A stretch of 64,000 bases of DNA, from positions 6,317,382 through 6,381,381 of the forward strand of contig NZ_ML123034.1 of assembly GCF_003846185.1 (NCBI RefSeq). Direction: 5' to 3'. The translations under genes and the position numbers were made by a program. Below the pieces are notes generated by a model, which saw only the letters and a list, made by a program, of their open reading frames with translations, was not told the origin of the DNA and did no database searches. Within the stretch, counting starts at the first letter, position 1. The number at the start of each line of letters is the position of its first letter. Positions 9,699 to 18,004 of this stretch are shown here, in pieces. The stretch comes from Streptomyces sp. ADI96-02 (GTDB lineage: Bacteria; Actinomycetota; Actinomycetes; Streptomycetales; Streptomycetaceae).

Positions 9699-10952
9699 GT
9701 GAAGAACCGCGTACTCGCCGGAGCCGTCGCGCTCGTCTCGTCCGTCGCGCTCGGCGGATGCGGCTACTTCTCGGACTCGGGCGGCGGCGACCGCACGGTC
9801 ACCGTCTGGCTGATGAAGGACAGCGTCTCGCCCGGCTTCCTGGAGAGGTTCACCGCCTCGTACGAGAAGGACAACCCCTCGATCGAGCTGGACTTCGAGA
9901 TCCAGGAGTGGAGCGGCATCGGACCCAAGGTGATCGCGGCGCTGGAGGGCGACGACGCACCGGACGTCATCGAGGTCGGCAACACGCAGGTCGCGCAGTA
10001 CGCGGAGAGCGGAGGTCTGCGCGACCTCACGCTCGAATCGATGCGGGACCTCGGCAGCGAGGACTGGCTGCCCGGCCTGGCGCAGCCCGGCAGCATCAAC
10101 GGAGTCCAGTTCGGCATCCCGTGGTACGCGGCCAACCGTGTGGTGATCTACAACAAGGACCTCTTCGAGCAGGCCGGCATCGACTCCGTGCCGAAGACGC
10201 GAGCCGAGTGGACAGCCGCCGGCGAGAAGCTCAACACGCAGGGCAACCAAGGCATTTACCTCGCCGGTCAGAACTGGTACGTACTCGCCGGATTCATCTG
10301 GGACGAAGGCGGGGAGCTCGCCGAGGGAAGCGGCGGCGAGTGGCGGGGAGCGCTGGACAGCCCCCAGGCGCTCGCGGGCATGGACTTCTACAAGGAACTC
10401 CAGGCGCTCGGCGACGGCCCCCAGGACGCGGACGAGGAGCAGCCTCCGCAGACCGACGTGTTCGCCCGCGGAGACGTCGCCCAGATCATCTCCGTACCCG
10501 GAGCCGCCGCCCTCATCGAGCAGAAGAACCCCGAACTCAAGGGCAAGCTGGGCTACTTCCCCATTCCCGGGAAAACCTCCAAGGAGCCGGGCTCGGTCTT
10601 CACCGGCGGCTCCGACCTCATCGTGCCGAAGAACGCCGACCAGCGCAGCGCCGGCATCGACGTCGTCAAGGCACTGGCCGGCGAGACGTGGCAGAAGGAG
10701 CTCGCCACCACGATGAGCTACGTCCCCAACAAGCCCGCCCTCGCCCGCGTCATCGGGGGCGAGGAGGGCGCCGCCGCGCAGGCGGCGGGCGCCACCCGCG
10801 GCCGTGCCACCCCCAACTCGCCGCAGTGGGCCCGGGTCGAGGCGGAGAACCCGATCAAGCCGTACATGACGGCGGTCCTCCAGGGCGGCGACCCGGCCCG
10901 GGAGGCGAGGGCGGCCTCGGAGCGGATCACGGTGCTGCTCACCGGCGGCTGA
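9699..10952 (+). CDS. Extracellular solute-binding lipoprotein (sugar-type), orphan
   Basis: A 417-residue ABC-importer binding protein of the carbohydrate family 1 type. The signal peptide ends in the lipobox VALGGC, so it should be anchored outside the membrane by Cys-21. The mature part has the typical VTVWLMKDS strand, DVIEVGN, GIPWYAANRVVIYNKDLFEQAGI and GGSDLIVP motifs. The start is the GTG at 9699, with GAAGGTG about 6 bases upstream. No permease or ATPase gene is adjacent, so it must work with components encoded elsewhere. The upstream operator suggests GntR/DasR-type carbon control. Confidence 0.88.
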   Translation: MKNRVLAGAVALVSSVALGGCGYFSDSGGGDRTVTVWLMKDSVSPGFLERFTASYEKDNPSIELDFEIQEWSGIGPKVIAALEGDDAPDVIEVGNTQVAQYAESGGLRDLTLESMRDLGSEDWLPGLAQPGSINGVQFGIPWYAANRVVIYNKDLFEQAGIDSVPKTRAEWTAAGEKLNTQGNQGIYLAGQNWYVLAGFIWDEGGELAEGSGGEWRGALDSPQALAGMDFYKELQALGDGPQDADEEQPPQTDVFARGDVAQIISVPGAAALIEQKNPELKGKLGYFPIPGKTSKEPGSVFTGGSDLIVPKNADQRSAGIDVVKALAGETWQKELATTMSYVPNKPALARVIGGEEGAAAQAAGATRGRATPNSPQWARVEAENPIKPYMTAVLQGGDPAREARAASERITVLLTGG

Positions 10953-10954
10953 GG

Positions 10955-11038
10955 CCGCCGCACCGCCCCGGAACCGCCGCACCGCCCCGGAACCGCCGCA
11001 CCACCCGGGAGCCACCGGAGCGGCCGGGCGGTGCGGCG
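10955..11038. terminator. Tandem repeat with complementary arm, between binding protein and egtD
   Basis: A 19-base unit CCGCCGCACCGCCCCGGAA is present twice perfectly (10955-10973, 10974-10992) and once diverged. GGGCGGTGCGGCG (11026-11038) can pair with any of the units, giving alternative stems between convergent stops. Confidence 0.5.
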
Positions 11039-11051
11039 CGGGCGGCCGGGG

Positions 11052-12014
11052 TCAGACCGCCGTGGCCAGCGACAGGGCGAACCGCCCCGCCGAGTCCGTC
11101 CACCACTGAGCCAGCCGCAGCCCGGCGGCGGCCAGTTCGTCGCGCACGTCCTCCTTGCGGAACTTCGCCGAGACCTCCGTACGCAGTTCCTCACCGGCCT
11201 CGAACAGCACCGCCAGATCCAGCTCCCGGATCTTCACGCTGAGCGCCCGCCGGGCACGAAGCCGCATCTCGATCCACCGGTTCTCCGGGTCCCACACGGC
11301 GACGTGGTCGAAGGCGTCGAGGGGGAAGTCGGCCGCCAGCTCGCGGTTGACGACGTTCAGCACGTTCTTGTTGAACTCCGCGGTCACCCCGGTCGCGTCG
11401 TCGTACGCCGCGACCAGCGTCTCCTCGTCCTTCACCAGATCGGTGCCGAGCAGCAGCGTGTCGCCAGGCGTGAGCAGGGAGCGCACCGACTGGAGGAAGG
11501 CGGCCCGCTCCTCGGGCAGCAGGTTGCCGATCGTTCCGCCGAGGAAGGCCACCAGGCGCGGCCCCGGAGTGCCGGGCAGTGCCAGCCCGCCGGTGAAGTC
11601 GGCGATCAGGGCGTGCACGGAGAGCTCGGGGCGCTCGGCCAGCAGCGCCTCGGCCGCCCCGGTCAGCGCGCTCTCGCTCACGTCCACCGGCACGTAACTG
11701 TGCAACCCGGGCAGGGCGTCCAGCAGATGACGGGTCTTCTCCGACGAACCGGAGCCCAGCTCGATGACGGTCCGGGCGCCCGACGCGGCGGCGATCTCCT
11801 CGGCGCGCGCCTCCAGGATCTCCCGCTCGGCCCGGGTCGGGTAGTACTCGGGGACCCGGGTGATCTCCTCGAACAGCTCGCTCCCGCGCGCGTCGTAGAA
11901 CCACTTCGGCGGAAGCGTCTTGGGGCTGCGGGTCAGACCGCTGAGGACGTCGGTGCGCAGCGCCGCGTCCGTCGCGTCCAGCGGCAGGGTGCGGGTCAGC
12001 AGGAATGGGCTCAC
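11052..12014 (-). CDS. egtD: L-histidine N-alpha-methyltransferase EgtD
   Basis: A 320-residue SAM-dependent enzyme that trimethylates histidine to hercynine, the first step of ergothioneine synthesis. It shows the family's PPKWFYDARGSELFEEIT motif, the SAM-binding IELGSGSSEKT and VPVDVSESAL, and FLGGTIGN. The length equals that of mycobacterial EgtD. It is the last gene of the operon; its GTG start overlaps the egtC stop by four bases (GTGA). Confidence 0.95.
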   Translation of the reverse strand: MSPFLLTRTLPLDATDAALRTDVLSGLTRSPKTLPPKWFYDARGSELFEEITRVPEYYPTRAEREILEARAEEIAAASGARTVIELGSGSSEKTRHLLDALPGLHSYVPVDVSESALTGAAEALLAERPELSVHALIADFTGGLALPGTPGPRLVAFLGGTIGNLLPEERAAFLQSVRSLLTPGDTLLLGTDLVKDEETLVAAYDDATGVTAEFNKNVLNVVNRELAADFPLDAFDHVAVWDPENRWIEMRLRARRALSVKIRELDLAVLFEAGEELRTEVSAKFRKEDVRDELAAAGLRLAQWWTDSAGRFALSLATAV

Positions 12015-12766
12015 GCGGCGGGCTCCTTGAGCGGGGTAGGGAAGACATCTGCGGAGGTCGCGACCAGCAGGGTGCGGTCGGGGACCTCGCGCCAGCGCGG
12101 ATCGTCGTCGTACGGCTCCGAGGCCACGGTGGTGCAGCGGCCCGGAGTCGTGAGGTACCAGAGGGAGTCGCCCCAGGCGGTGGCCACAATAGCGGCCCCG
12201 TCGGTGAGCAGCAGGTTCAGCCGGGAGCCCGGCGCCGCCGCGGCGACGTCCCGCACCGTCGAGGCGACGGCCGTCGGCACGTCGTCCCCCTCGGCGATAC
12301 GGCGGCGTACCAGCGCCCAGATCAGCGCGGAGTCGCTGCGGGCGGCGAGGGACAGCAACTCCTCGGCGGGCAGGGCGGCGGCCAGTGGCGCGAGCGACGC
12401 GGGCCAGCCCGCCACGGCCCCGTTGTGGCTGAACAGCAGCCGTCCGGCGGCGAACGGGGCTGCCGCGGCCTCCCCGTCCGCGCCCGCCTCGGTGGCGTCC
12501 CGCACGGCGGCCAGCAGCGCGGAGCTGCGCACCACACGGGCGAGATCGGCGAACGTCTCGTCGCCCCAGACGGGACCCCGTCGCCGGTACCGTCCCGGAA
12601 CCGGGTCGCCGTCCGCGTACCAGCCGACGCCGAAGCCGTCGGCGTTGACCGTGCCGTGGCGTTGCCGCCGAGGCTCCCAGGACTGGCGCACCAGCCCGTG
12701 CGGCGGCGCGCTCACTATCTCCCCGATCGCCACCTGTTCGCCCACGTAGGCAATATGACGGCACAT
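12011..12766 (-). CDS. egtC: Ergothioneine biosynthesis amidohydrolase EgtC
   Basis: A 251-residue class II glutamine-amidotransferase-fold enzyme. The sequence begins MCRHIAYVG, so removal of Met exposes the N-terminal Cys nucleophile. NADGFGVGWY and LLFSHNGAVAG are the other conserved parts of the fold. EgtC removes the glutamyl group from the gamma-glutamyl hercynylcysteine sulfoxide intermediate. Its start shares one base with the egtB stop (TGATG) and its stop overlaps the egtD start, so translation is coupled on both sides. Confidence 0.94.
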   Translation of the reverse strand: MCRHIAYVGEQVAIGEIVSAPPHGLVRQSWEPRRQRHGTVNADGFGVGWYADGDPVPGRYRRRGPVWGDETFADLARVVRSSALLAAVRDATEAGADGEAAAAPFAAGRLLFSHNGAVAGWPASLAPLAAALPAEELLSLAARSDSALIWALVRRRIAEGDDVPTAVASTVRDVAAAAPGSRLNLLLTDGAAIVATAWGDSLWYLTTPGRCTTVASEPYDDDPRWREVPDRTLLVATSADVFPTPLKEPAA

Positions 12767-14154
12767 CAGGCGTCCCTCGCGGTCCGGAAGCCGGAGAAGA
12801 TCTGCCGCCGCACCGGGAGGTCCCAGTTGCGGAACGTGCCCCGGCAGGCGACCTGGTCCACCGCGAACGAGCCGCCGCGCAGCACCTTGTGCCCCGGACC
12901 GAAGAACACCTCCGAGTACTCCCGGTACGGGAACGCCACGAAGCCGGGGTAGGGCAGGAAGTCGCTCGACGTCCACTCCCACACGTCGCCGATCAACTGC
13001 CCGGCCCCGCACGGCGCGCGGCCCGCCTCATACGCTCCGGCCCGCGCCGGGCGCAGGTGCCGCTGCCCGAGATTGGCCCGCTCCGGCGTCGGATCCTCGT
13101 CGCCCCACGGATAGCGCAGCGACCGCCCGGAGACGGGATCGTGCCGCGCGGCCTTCTCCCACTCGCTCTCGGTGGGCAGCCGCCGACCCGCCCAGCGCGC
13201 GTACGCGTCCGCCTCGTACCAGGAGACGTGCAGCACCGGCTCGTCCACGGGCACGGGCTCCGTGACGCCGAAACGGCGGCGCAGCCACTGCCCGGCGTCG
13301 CGGCGCCAGAACAGCGGTGCGGACAGATCGTGTTCGCGGACCATGGCCCAGCCCTCGGGCGCCCACCAGCGCTCGTCCGCGTACCCGCCGTCCTCGATGA
13401 ACCGCTGGTACGCGCCGCAGGTGACGGGCGCGGTGTCCAGCCGGAACGCCGCCACCTCACGCCGGTGCGCGGGCCGTTCGTTGTCCAGGGCCCAGGGTTC
13501 GGCGGACGTCCCCATCATGAAGGGGCCGCCGGGGACGAGGACGTCGGCGGGCAGCGCACCGGCGTCCGCGGGCGCCGGCGGGGCGGGCGCGGTGAGCACC
13601 GCCGGCCCCGACCGCAGCTGATGCGTGATCAACATGGTCTCGTCGTGCTGCTGTTCGTGCTGCGCGATCATCCCGAAGGCGAACCCGGCCCGCTCCAGCG
13701 GACGTCCACCGCCGTGCAGCGGAGCGCCCTCCAGCAGGTCGAGCGCCCTGCCCCGTACCTCCGAGGCGTAGGCCCGCGCCTCGGCGGGCGCGAGCAGCGG
13801 AAGCGAGGGACGGGCGGCGCGCGGGTGCTCGAACGCGTCGTACAGGCCGTCGATCTCCGGCCGCATCGCGTCCCGGCCGCCGACGGCGCGCAGCAGCCAC
13901 TGCTCCTCCTGGTTGCCGATGTGGGCCAGGTCCCAGACGAGCGGAGACATCAACGGGGAGTGCTGGGCTGTCAGTTCACCGTCGTCGACGCTGTCGGTGA
14001 GCAGTGCGGTGCGGGCGCGGGCCGCCTGGAGCGCGTCGAGCGCCCGGCTGCGCAGCGCCTCGTGGTCCTCGACGCCCGGCGCGGCCGGGAAGCCGTCGGC
14101 GGCGAAGGCCGTCGGCACGGCGGCGGAGTCGGAGGGAGCACGGTGGTCGGTCAT
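12766..14154 (-). CDS. egtB: Hercynine oxygenase EgtB
   Basis: A 462-residue non-haem iron sulfoxide synthase that joins hercynine to gamma-glutamylcysteine (or cysteine) using oxygen. The N-terminal DinB-like domain carries the iron-binding histidines as WDLAHIGNQEEQ (His-78) and HEQQHDET (His-166 and His-170). The C-terminal half is a formylglycine-generating-enzyme-type domain: GGPFMMGTS, ERPAHRREV, PTESEWEKAARHD, WEWTSS and VLRGGSFA. Its start overlaps the egtA stop by four bases. Confidence 0.95.
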   Translation of the reverse strand: MTDHRAPSDSAAVPTAFAADGFPAAPGVEDHEALRSRALDALQAARARTALLTDSVDDGELTAQHSPLMSPLVWDLAHIGNQEEQWLLRAVGGRDAMRPEIDGLYDAFEHPRAARPSLPLLAPAEARAYASEVRGRALDLLEGAPLHGGGRPLERAGFAFGMIAQHEQQHDETMLITHQLRSGPAVLTAPAPPAPADAGALPADVLVPGGPFMMGTSAEPWALDNERPAHRREVAAFRLDTAPVTCGAYQRFIEDGGYADERWWAPEGWAMVREHDLSAPLFWRRDAGQWLRRRFGVTEPVPVDEPVLHVSWYEADAYARWAGRRLPTESEWEKAARHDPVSGRSLRYPWGDEDPTPERANLGQRHLRPARAGAYEAGRAPCGAGQLIGDVWEWTSSDFLPYPGFVAFPYREYSEVFFGPGHKVLRGGSFAVDQVACRGTFRNWDLPVRRQIFSGFRTARDA

Positions 14155-15539
14155 GCTGAGGTCACCCTTCCGGAATGCGGCGGAGTCGTCGGCCCCGTCC
14201 CCGGGCCGTCCGCGGAGCCGTCCGGCGCCGCCCCGGCCACCGGGCCGGTCAGCAGGCTCGGATCGGTGAGATCGCCCGGTTCGGGCAGGTCGTCCGCCGG
14301 ACATCGGCCCCGTGCCACGTACCGGTCGGCGAAGTCCGCCACGGCGGACCGTACGGCCTCGCTCGCGCCCATCCGCTCCAGCGCCGCCGAGGCGGTGTCG
14401 AAGCAGACGGTGGCGGCGGCCCGCAGCTCCGGGTCGGACAGCCCGTCGCGGGCCGCCGTCGTCCAGAGGGCGTTGCGCGGCGGCGGTGCGGAGCCCGCCG
14501 ACTCGGCCAGCGGTTTCACGGTGCGGTACACGGTCTCGGCGGCCTCCGGGTCGTCGAACAGGGCCGTGGCCACGGCGAGCGGCACCAGCCAACCGTCCGC
14601 GCCGCTCTGTGCGTCGATCATGCGCAGTTCGAGATGCCCGCGCGGCCTGACCGGCGGGAACAGCGTGGTGATGTGGTAATCGAGATCGGCCCGGACCGGC
14701 GGCCTGGGCGCACCGCCACGGATCCACTCCCGGAAGGTGAGCCCCTCCGGCACCTCCCACGGCCCCTCGTCACGCCGGACGCACATCACGGTCGTGTCCA
14801 GCACATGGGCGGCCCAGGCGTCGCGCGGGGCGCGCCCGCCGCCCGGCGCGAGCGTCCGCCCCGGGTCGAGATCGGCCCACAGCGCCTGCCGCGTGGACCG
14901 CCAGCCGGTCCGCCGGCCCTGCCGGAACGGCGAGTTGGCGAACGAAGCGACCAGCACCGCGCCCAGCAGATGCGCCAGTTGCCAGCGCCGTGCGAAACCG
15001 AGCGGCCCCGGCTCCTCCTCGCCCGCGTCCAGGCAGACCTGGACCGACGCGGAGGTGCACATCATGGCCCGGCCGGACGGGCCGAAGCGGTCGAGCGCCG
15101 CCTCCATCGCCTCGTACCGCGGTTCGCGCAGCCTGCGCAGCGGCTCCTGCCACGGATCGACGCCGAGTCCGACGAGGGCGAGGCCGGACCGGGCGAGCGT
15201 CGAGCGCACGGCGGCCAGATCCGCCGCCGTCGTCTCGACGCACTCCATGAGCGAACCGGCCGGCTGCGAGCTGAGCTCCAGCTGCCCGCCCGGCTCGAAC
15301 GTCAGGGCGGCACTCAGCGGCAGGGCGCGCAGCGACTCCACAGCGCCGTCCAGCCGCTCCTGGGCCACCCGGAGCGCTGGACGCTCCCGGTCCTGGATGA
15401 GCCATTCGAGTTCCACCCCGACGATCCGGGGCGGTCCCGTCTTGAAACATATGCCGCGCAGTAAATCCTCCGCCGCACCCACGTCGAGGGGCGCGGATTC
15501 CGGGCGCGTGCCGGAGCCGCCGGGAACTTCCACGGACAT
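14151..15539 (-). CDS. egtA: Glutamate-cysteine ligase EgtA, with a TTA codon
   Basis: A 462-residue member of the actinobacterial GCS2-type ligases that makes gamma-glutamylcysteine for the EgtB step. Conserved segments include VGVELEWL, FEPGGQLELSS, MMCTSASVQVCLD, FANSPF and DLDYHITTLFPPVRPRGHLELRMID. The ATG at 15539 follows AAGGAGG by 7 bases. Codon 26 (15464-15462) is TTA, the codon read only by the bldA tRNA in streptomycetes. As egtA is first in a tightly coupled operon, this could limit the whole pathway. Confidence 0.93.
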   Translation of the reverse strand: MSVEVPGGSGTRPESAPLDVGAAEDLLRGICFKTGPPRIVGVELEWLIQDRERPALRVAQERLDGAVESLRALPLSAALTFEPGGQLELSSQPAGSLMECVETTAADLAAVRSTLARSGLALVGLGVDPWQEPLRRLREPRYEAMEAALDRFGPSGRAMMCTSASVQVCLDAGEEEPGPLGFARRWQLAHLLGAVLVASFANSPFRQGRRTGWRSTRQALWADLDPGRTLAPGGGRAPRDAWAAHVLDTTVMCVRRDEGPWEVPEGLTFREWIRGGAPRPPVRADLDYHITTLFPPVRPRGHLELRMIDAQSGADGWLVPLAVATALFDDPEAAETVYRTVKPLAESAGSAPPPRNALWTTAARDGLSDPELRAAATVCFDTASAALERMGASEAVRSAVADFADRYVARGRCPADDLPEPGDLTDPSLLTGPVAGAAPDGSADGPGTGPTTPPHSGRVTSA

Positions 15540-15853
15540 GAGACGCCTCCTTGTCAGTTGCGTACCTACCAGCGAAACCCGTACCCGGAGATCGCACAAG
15601 AGTGCCCCGCGACACCGGAAATCCCGTAGCAGCCACACACGTCCCATGACCAGCATGCGCCAAATGCACCACACGGGGGGAGCACCGGTCCGCCCCCGGC
15701 CCCGCCCTCCCGCGCCGCTCGGCTGTGCCACGGACGCGTACGCCGCCTCGGACCCGGCGGAGGGCGGACCGGGCGCGGCGCGGCCGGATCCGGCCGCGCA
15801 CCGGCGGACCGGGCCGTAGCCGGGCGGGCCGGTCTGGAAGACTGCCGCACGCC
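15540..15853. other. Divergent intergenic region egtA / LacI
   Basis: 314 bases without a gene. It holds the strong AAGGAGG of egtA and must carry both promoters, but I see no convincing -35/-10 pair or LacI-type palindrome. Confidence 0.5.
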
Positions 15854-16873
15854 ATGAGCCAGTTACCCAAGCAGCCCGCCGAAGTCTCCGTTCCGACCAG
15901 CGCCGATGTCGCGCGCCTCGCCGGAGTGTCCCGGGCCACCGTGTCGTACGTACTGAACAACAACTCGACCGTCCGGATCAGCGAACCCACCCGGCGCCGG
16001 GTCAGGGAGGCCGCCCTCCAACTCGGCTACGTCCCGCACGCCGCCGCACGCAGCCTGCGCGCCGGGCACAGCCGGGTGGTGCTACTGCCCACGGGCCGCC
16101 TGCCGGAAGAGCCGCTGCACCACTTCTTCCAGGAGCTGCAGGCCGGACTCCGCGGCCTCGACTACACCGTCGTCCAGTACGGCAACGCCGGCCTCGCCGC
16201 CGACGAGTCGGCCAGGGCCTGGGCGGAACTGCGGCCCGTCGCCGTCGTCGTCCCGCCCGGTATCACCCTCAGCCCGCACGGTACGGAGGTGCTCATCCGC
16301 TCGGGGGCCAGAGCGGTGATCACCCTGGGGCCCGAGCCGGTCCCCGGGGCCCACGGCCTGGTCATGGACCAGCGGCTGGTCGGCGGCAGCGCCGTGGAAC
16401 ACCTGCTGGCACGCGGCCGGCGCCGCATCGGCGTGGTCATGCCGCAGGAACCGGGCCTCGCCTCCTTCAGCGAGCCCCGCCTCGCGGGGGCCCGGCGGGC
16501 GGCGGAACGCACGGGCGCGCACGTCCGGCCGCTCCCGCTGCACTACGAGGAGCAGTCCGCGACCCGCCTGGCGGAGCGCTGGCGGGACCTGCGGCTGGAC
16601 GCCGTGTTCGCGTACAACGACGCCTACGCCATGCTGCTGATGCGGGCCCTCCAGGACGCCGGAATCGACATACCCGGGGACACGGCGCTCGTCGGCGCCG
16701 ACGACCTGCTGCTCGGGCGGCTGCTGCGGCCCCGGCTGAGCACCGTACGGATGGAACTGGCCATTCCGCAGCCGCTCGCCGAGACGATCGACCGCCTCGT
16801 CCACCACCCGGGCAGCGCACCCGAGCACCACGATCTGCTGCGTACCAGCGCCGTCCACCGCGAATCCAGCTGA
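15854..16873 (+). CDS. LacI-family transcriptional regulator
   Basis: A 339-residue regulator. The DNA-binding headpiece reads SADVARLAGVSRATVSYVLNN, followed by the hinge GYVPHAAARSLRAG and a periplasmic-binding-like ligand domain ending in the AFAYNDAYA and VGADD segments. The start is taken at the ATG at 15854; no strong ribosome binding site precedes it. Its target is not evident: neither neighbour is a sugar-use gene, so it may act at a distance. Confidence 0.88.
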   Translation: MSQLPKQPAEVSVPTSADVARLAGVSRATVSYVLNNNSTVRISEPTRRRVREAALQLGYVPHAAARSLRAGHSRVVLLPTGRLPEEPLHHFFQELQAGLRGLDYTVVQYGNAGLAADESARAWAELRPVAVVVPPGITLSPHGTEVLIRSGARAVITLGPEPVPGAHGLVMDQRLVGGSAVEHLLARGRRRIGVVMPQEPGLASFSEPRLAGARRAAERTGAHVRPLPLHYEEQSATRLAERWRDLRLDAVFAYNDAYAMLLMRALQDAGIDIPGDTALVGADDLLLGRLLRPRLSTVRMELAIPQPLAETIDRLVHHPGSAPEHHDLLRTSAVHRESS

Positions 16874-16941
16874 CCGCACGCCCCCGCCGCCCCCGGCGCG
16901 ACGACATGCGCGGCGCACGGCGGATGTCTAGCGTCGGGGGC

Positions 16942-17313
16942 ATGAGCCATCCGCAGAGCTACGAGCTCCTTCTGGTCCCCGAGCACAGCAGGACGGGCGG
17001 CGGCCCCGGGCGTGCGGTCCGGTCCGCGGTCGTGGCCGCCACCGGCGACACCGGCGAGTCCGGCTATCCGCGGTACGAGGGCGGAGGCATTGCGGCGGAC
17101 ATCGATCCGGCGACCCACACCGTCGAGGCCGTGCTGATCGACGGCGAAGAGCTGGACTACGGGATGTCGGTGCGCATCGCGGCACACGGGGCCGAGGACC
17201 TGGCGGAACCGGCGGAACCGGTGCCGGGGACCGACGCCGAGGAGCCCCCGGACCACGGCTCGACCCTCCGCGAGCCCGGCCTCCCGGGCGGCGCTGGACC
17301 CGCGGCCCCCTGA
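16942..17313 (+). CDS. Small uncharacterised protein
   Basis: A 123-residue protein I do not recognise. The first 85 residues look folded (YELLLVPEHS, ADIDPATHTVEAVLIDG, YGMSVRIAAHG); the last 35 are Pro/Glu/Gly-rich and probably disordered. TAGCGT at 16929-16934 ends 7 bases before the ATG at 16942, so the transcript may be leaderless; an in-frame ATG at 16906 is the alternative. The stop codon lies inside the first of three 17-bp tandem repeats. Confidence 0.6.
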   Translation: MSHPQSYELLLVPEHSRTGGGPGRAVRSAVVAATGDTGESGYPRYEGGGIAADIDPATHTVEAVLIDGEELDYGMSVRIAAHGAEDLAEPAEPVPGTDAEEPPDHGSTLREPGLPGGAGPAAP

Positions 17314-17348
17314 CACCCGCGGCCCCCTGACACCCGCGGCCCCCTGAC
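17298..17348. repeat. Three 17-bp tandem repeats
   Basis: ACCCGCGGCCCCCTGAC is repeated three times head to tail (17298, 17315, 17332). The first copy contains the stop codon of the gene ending at 17313. Confidence 0.85.
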
Positions 17349-17414
17349 ACCCGCGCGTCCGGGCCCCCGCACGTCAGGCCGGCAGCGCTCCTTTGCCGCG
17401 GCGGCCGGCACGGC

Positions 17415-17465
17415 GGAGGGGCCCTGCCGACCGGAACCGTGTCCTTCCCGACCGGCAGGACCCCT
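17415..17465. terminator. Bidirectional hairpin between the small protein and trxA
   Basis: Two 19-base arms (17415-17433 and 17447-17465, outer part GAGGGG / CCCCTC) pair with three mismatches across a 13-base loop, between convergent genes. Confidence 0.65.
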
Positions 17466-17493
17466 CGCCCACCGTGCGCCGCAGGTGCGGCGG

Positions 17494-17889
17494 CTACGCC
17501 TGCTCCGCTCCGCCCTGACCGGCCGCCGCCTGCTTCTGCTCCTCGACGGACTTGCGGACCTCGTCCATGTCCAGCTCGCGCGCCTGGCCGATGACGTCCT
17601 CCAGAGCCGCCTCGGGCAGCGCGCCTGGCTGTGCGAAGACCGCGACGTTGTCCCGGACGATCATCAGCGTGGGGATCGACTGGATGTCGAACGCCGCCGC
17701 GAGCTCCTGCTGCGCCTCGGTGTCGACCTTGGCGAAGACCAGGTCCGGGTGGCGCTCCGAGGCCGAGTCGTACACGGGTGCGAACTGACGGCACGGGCCG
17801 CACCAGGAAGCCCAGAAGTCGATCAGGAGAAAGTCGTTGTCGGTCACGACCTGGTCGAAGTTTTCCTTGGTGAGCTCTACGGTGCTCAT
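17494..17889 (-). CDS. trxA: Thioredoxin
   Basis: A 131-residue thioredoxin with the active site WASWCGPCRQFAP (Cys-30 and Cys-33), the LVFAKVDTEAQQELA strand and the cis-proline region IQSIPTLMIVR. The last 20 residues (KSVEEQKQAAAGQGG) are a charged extension beyond the usual fold. AGGAAGAGG lies about 9 bases before the ATG. It is divergent from a disulfide-oxidoreductase-family gene, so the pair may be functionally linked. Confidence 0.94.
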   Translation of the reverse strand: MSTVELTKENFDQVVTDNDFLLIDFWASWCGPCRQFAPVYDSASERHPDLVFAKVDTEAQQELAAAFDIQSIPTLMIVRDNVAVFAQPGALPEAALEDVIGQARELDMDEVRKSVEEQKQAAAGQGGAEQA

Positions 17890-18004
17890 GCTCTGCTACC
17901 TCTTCCTTGTGCCGTTCGGGCGTGTCCGGCACAACGGTGACTGCGCTGGCGCTATTCCGCCTGCCCATGTGGCCGGAGGGCACACCCGCGACGACACTGT
18001 TTCC

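Noticed and set aside
9887..11242. Long plus-strand open frame overlapping the binding-protein gene and entering egtD
   Set aside because: Arg/Pro/Gly-rich shadow frame; both real genes have strong family motifs.
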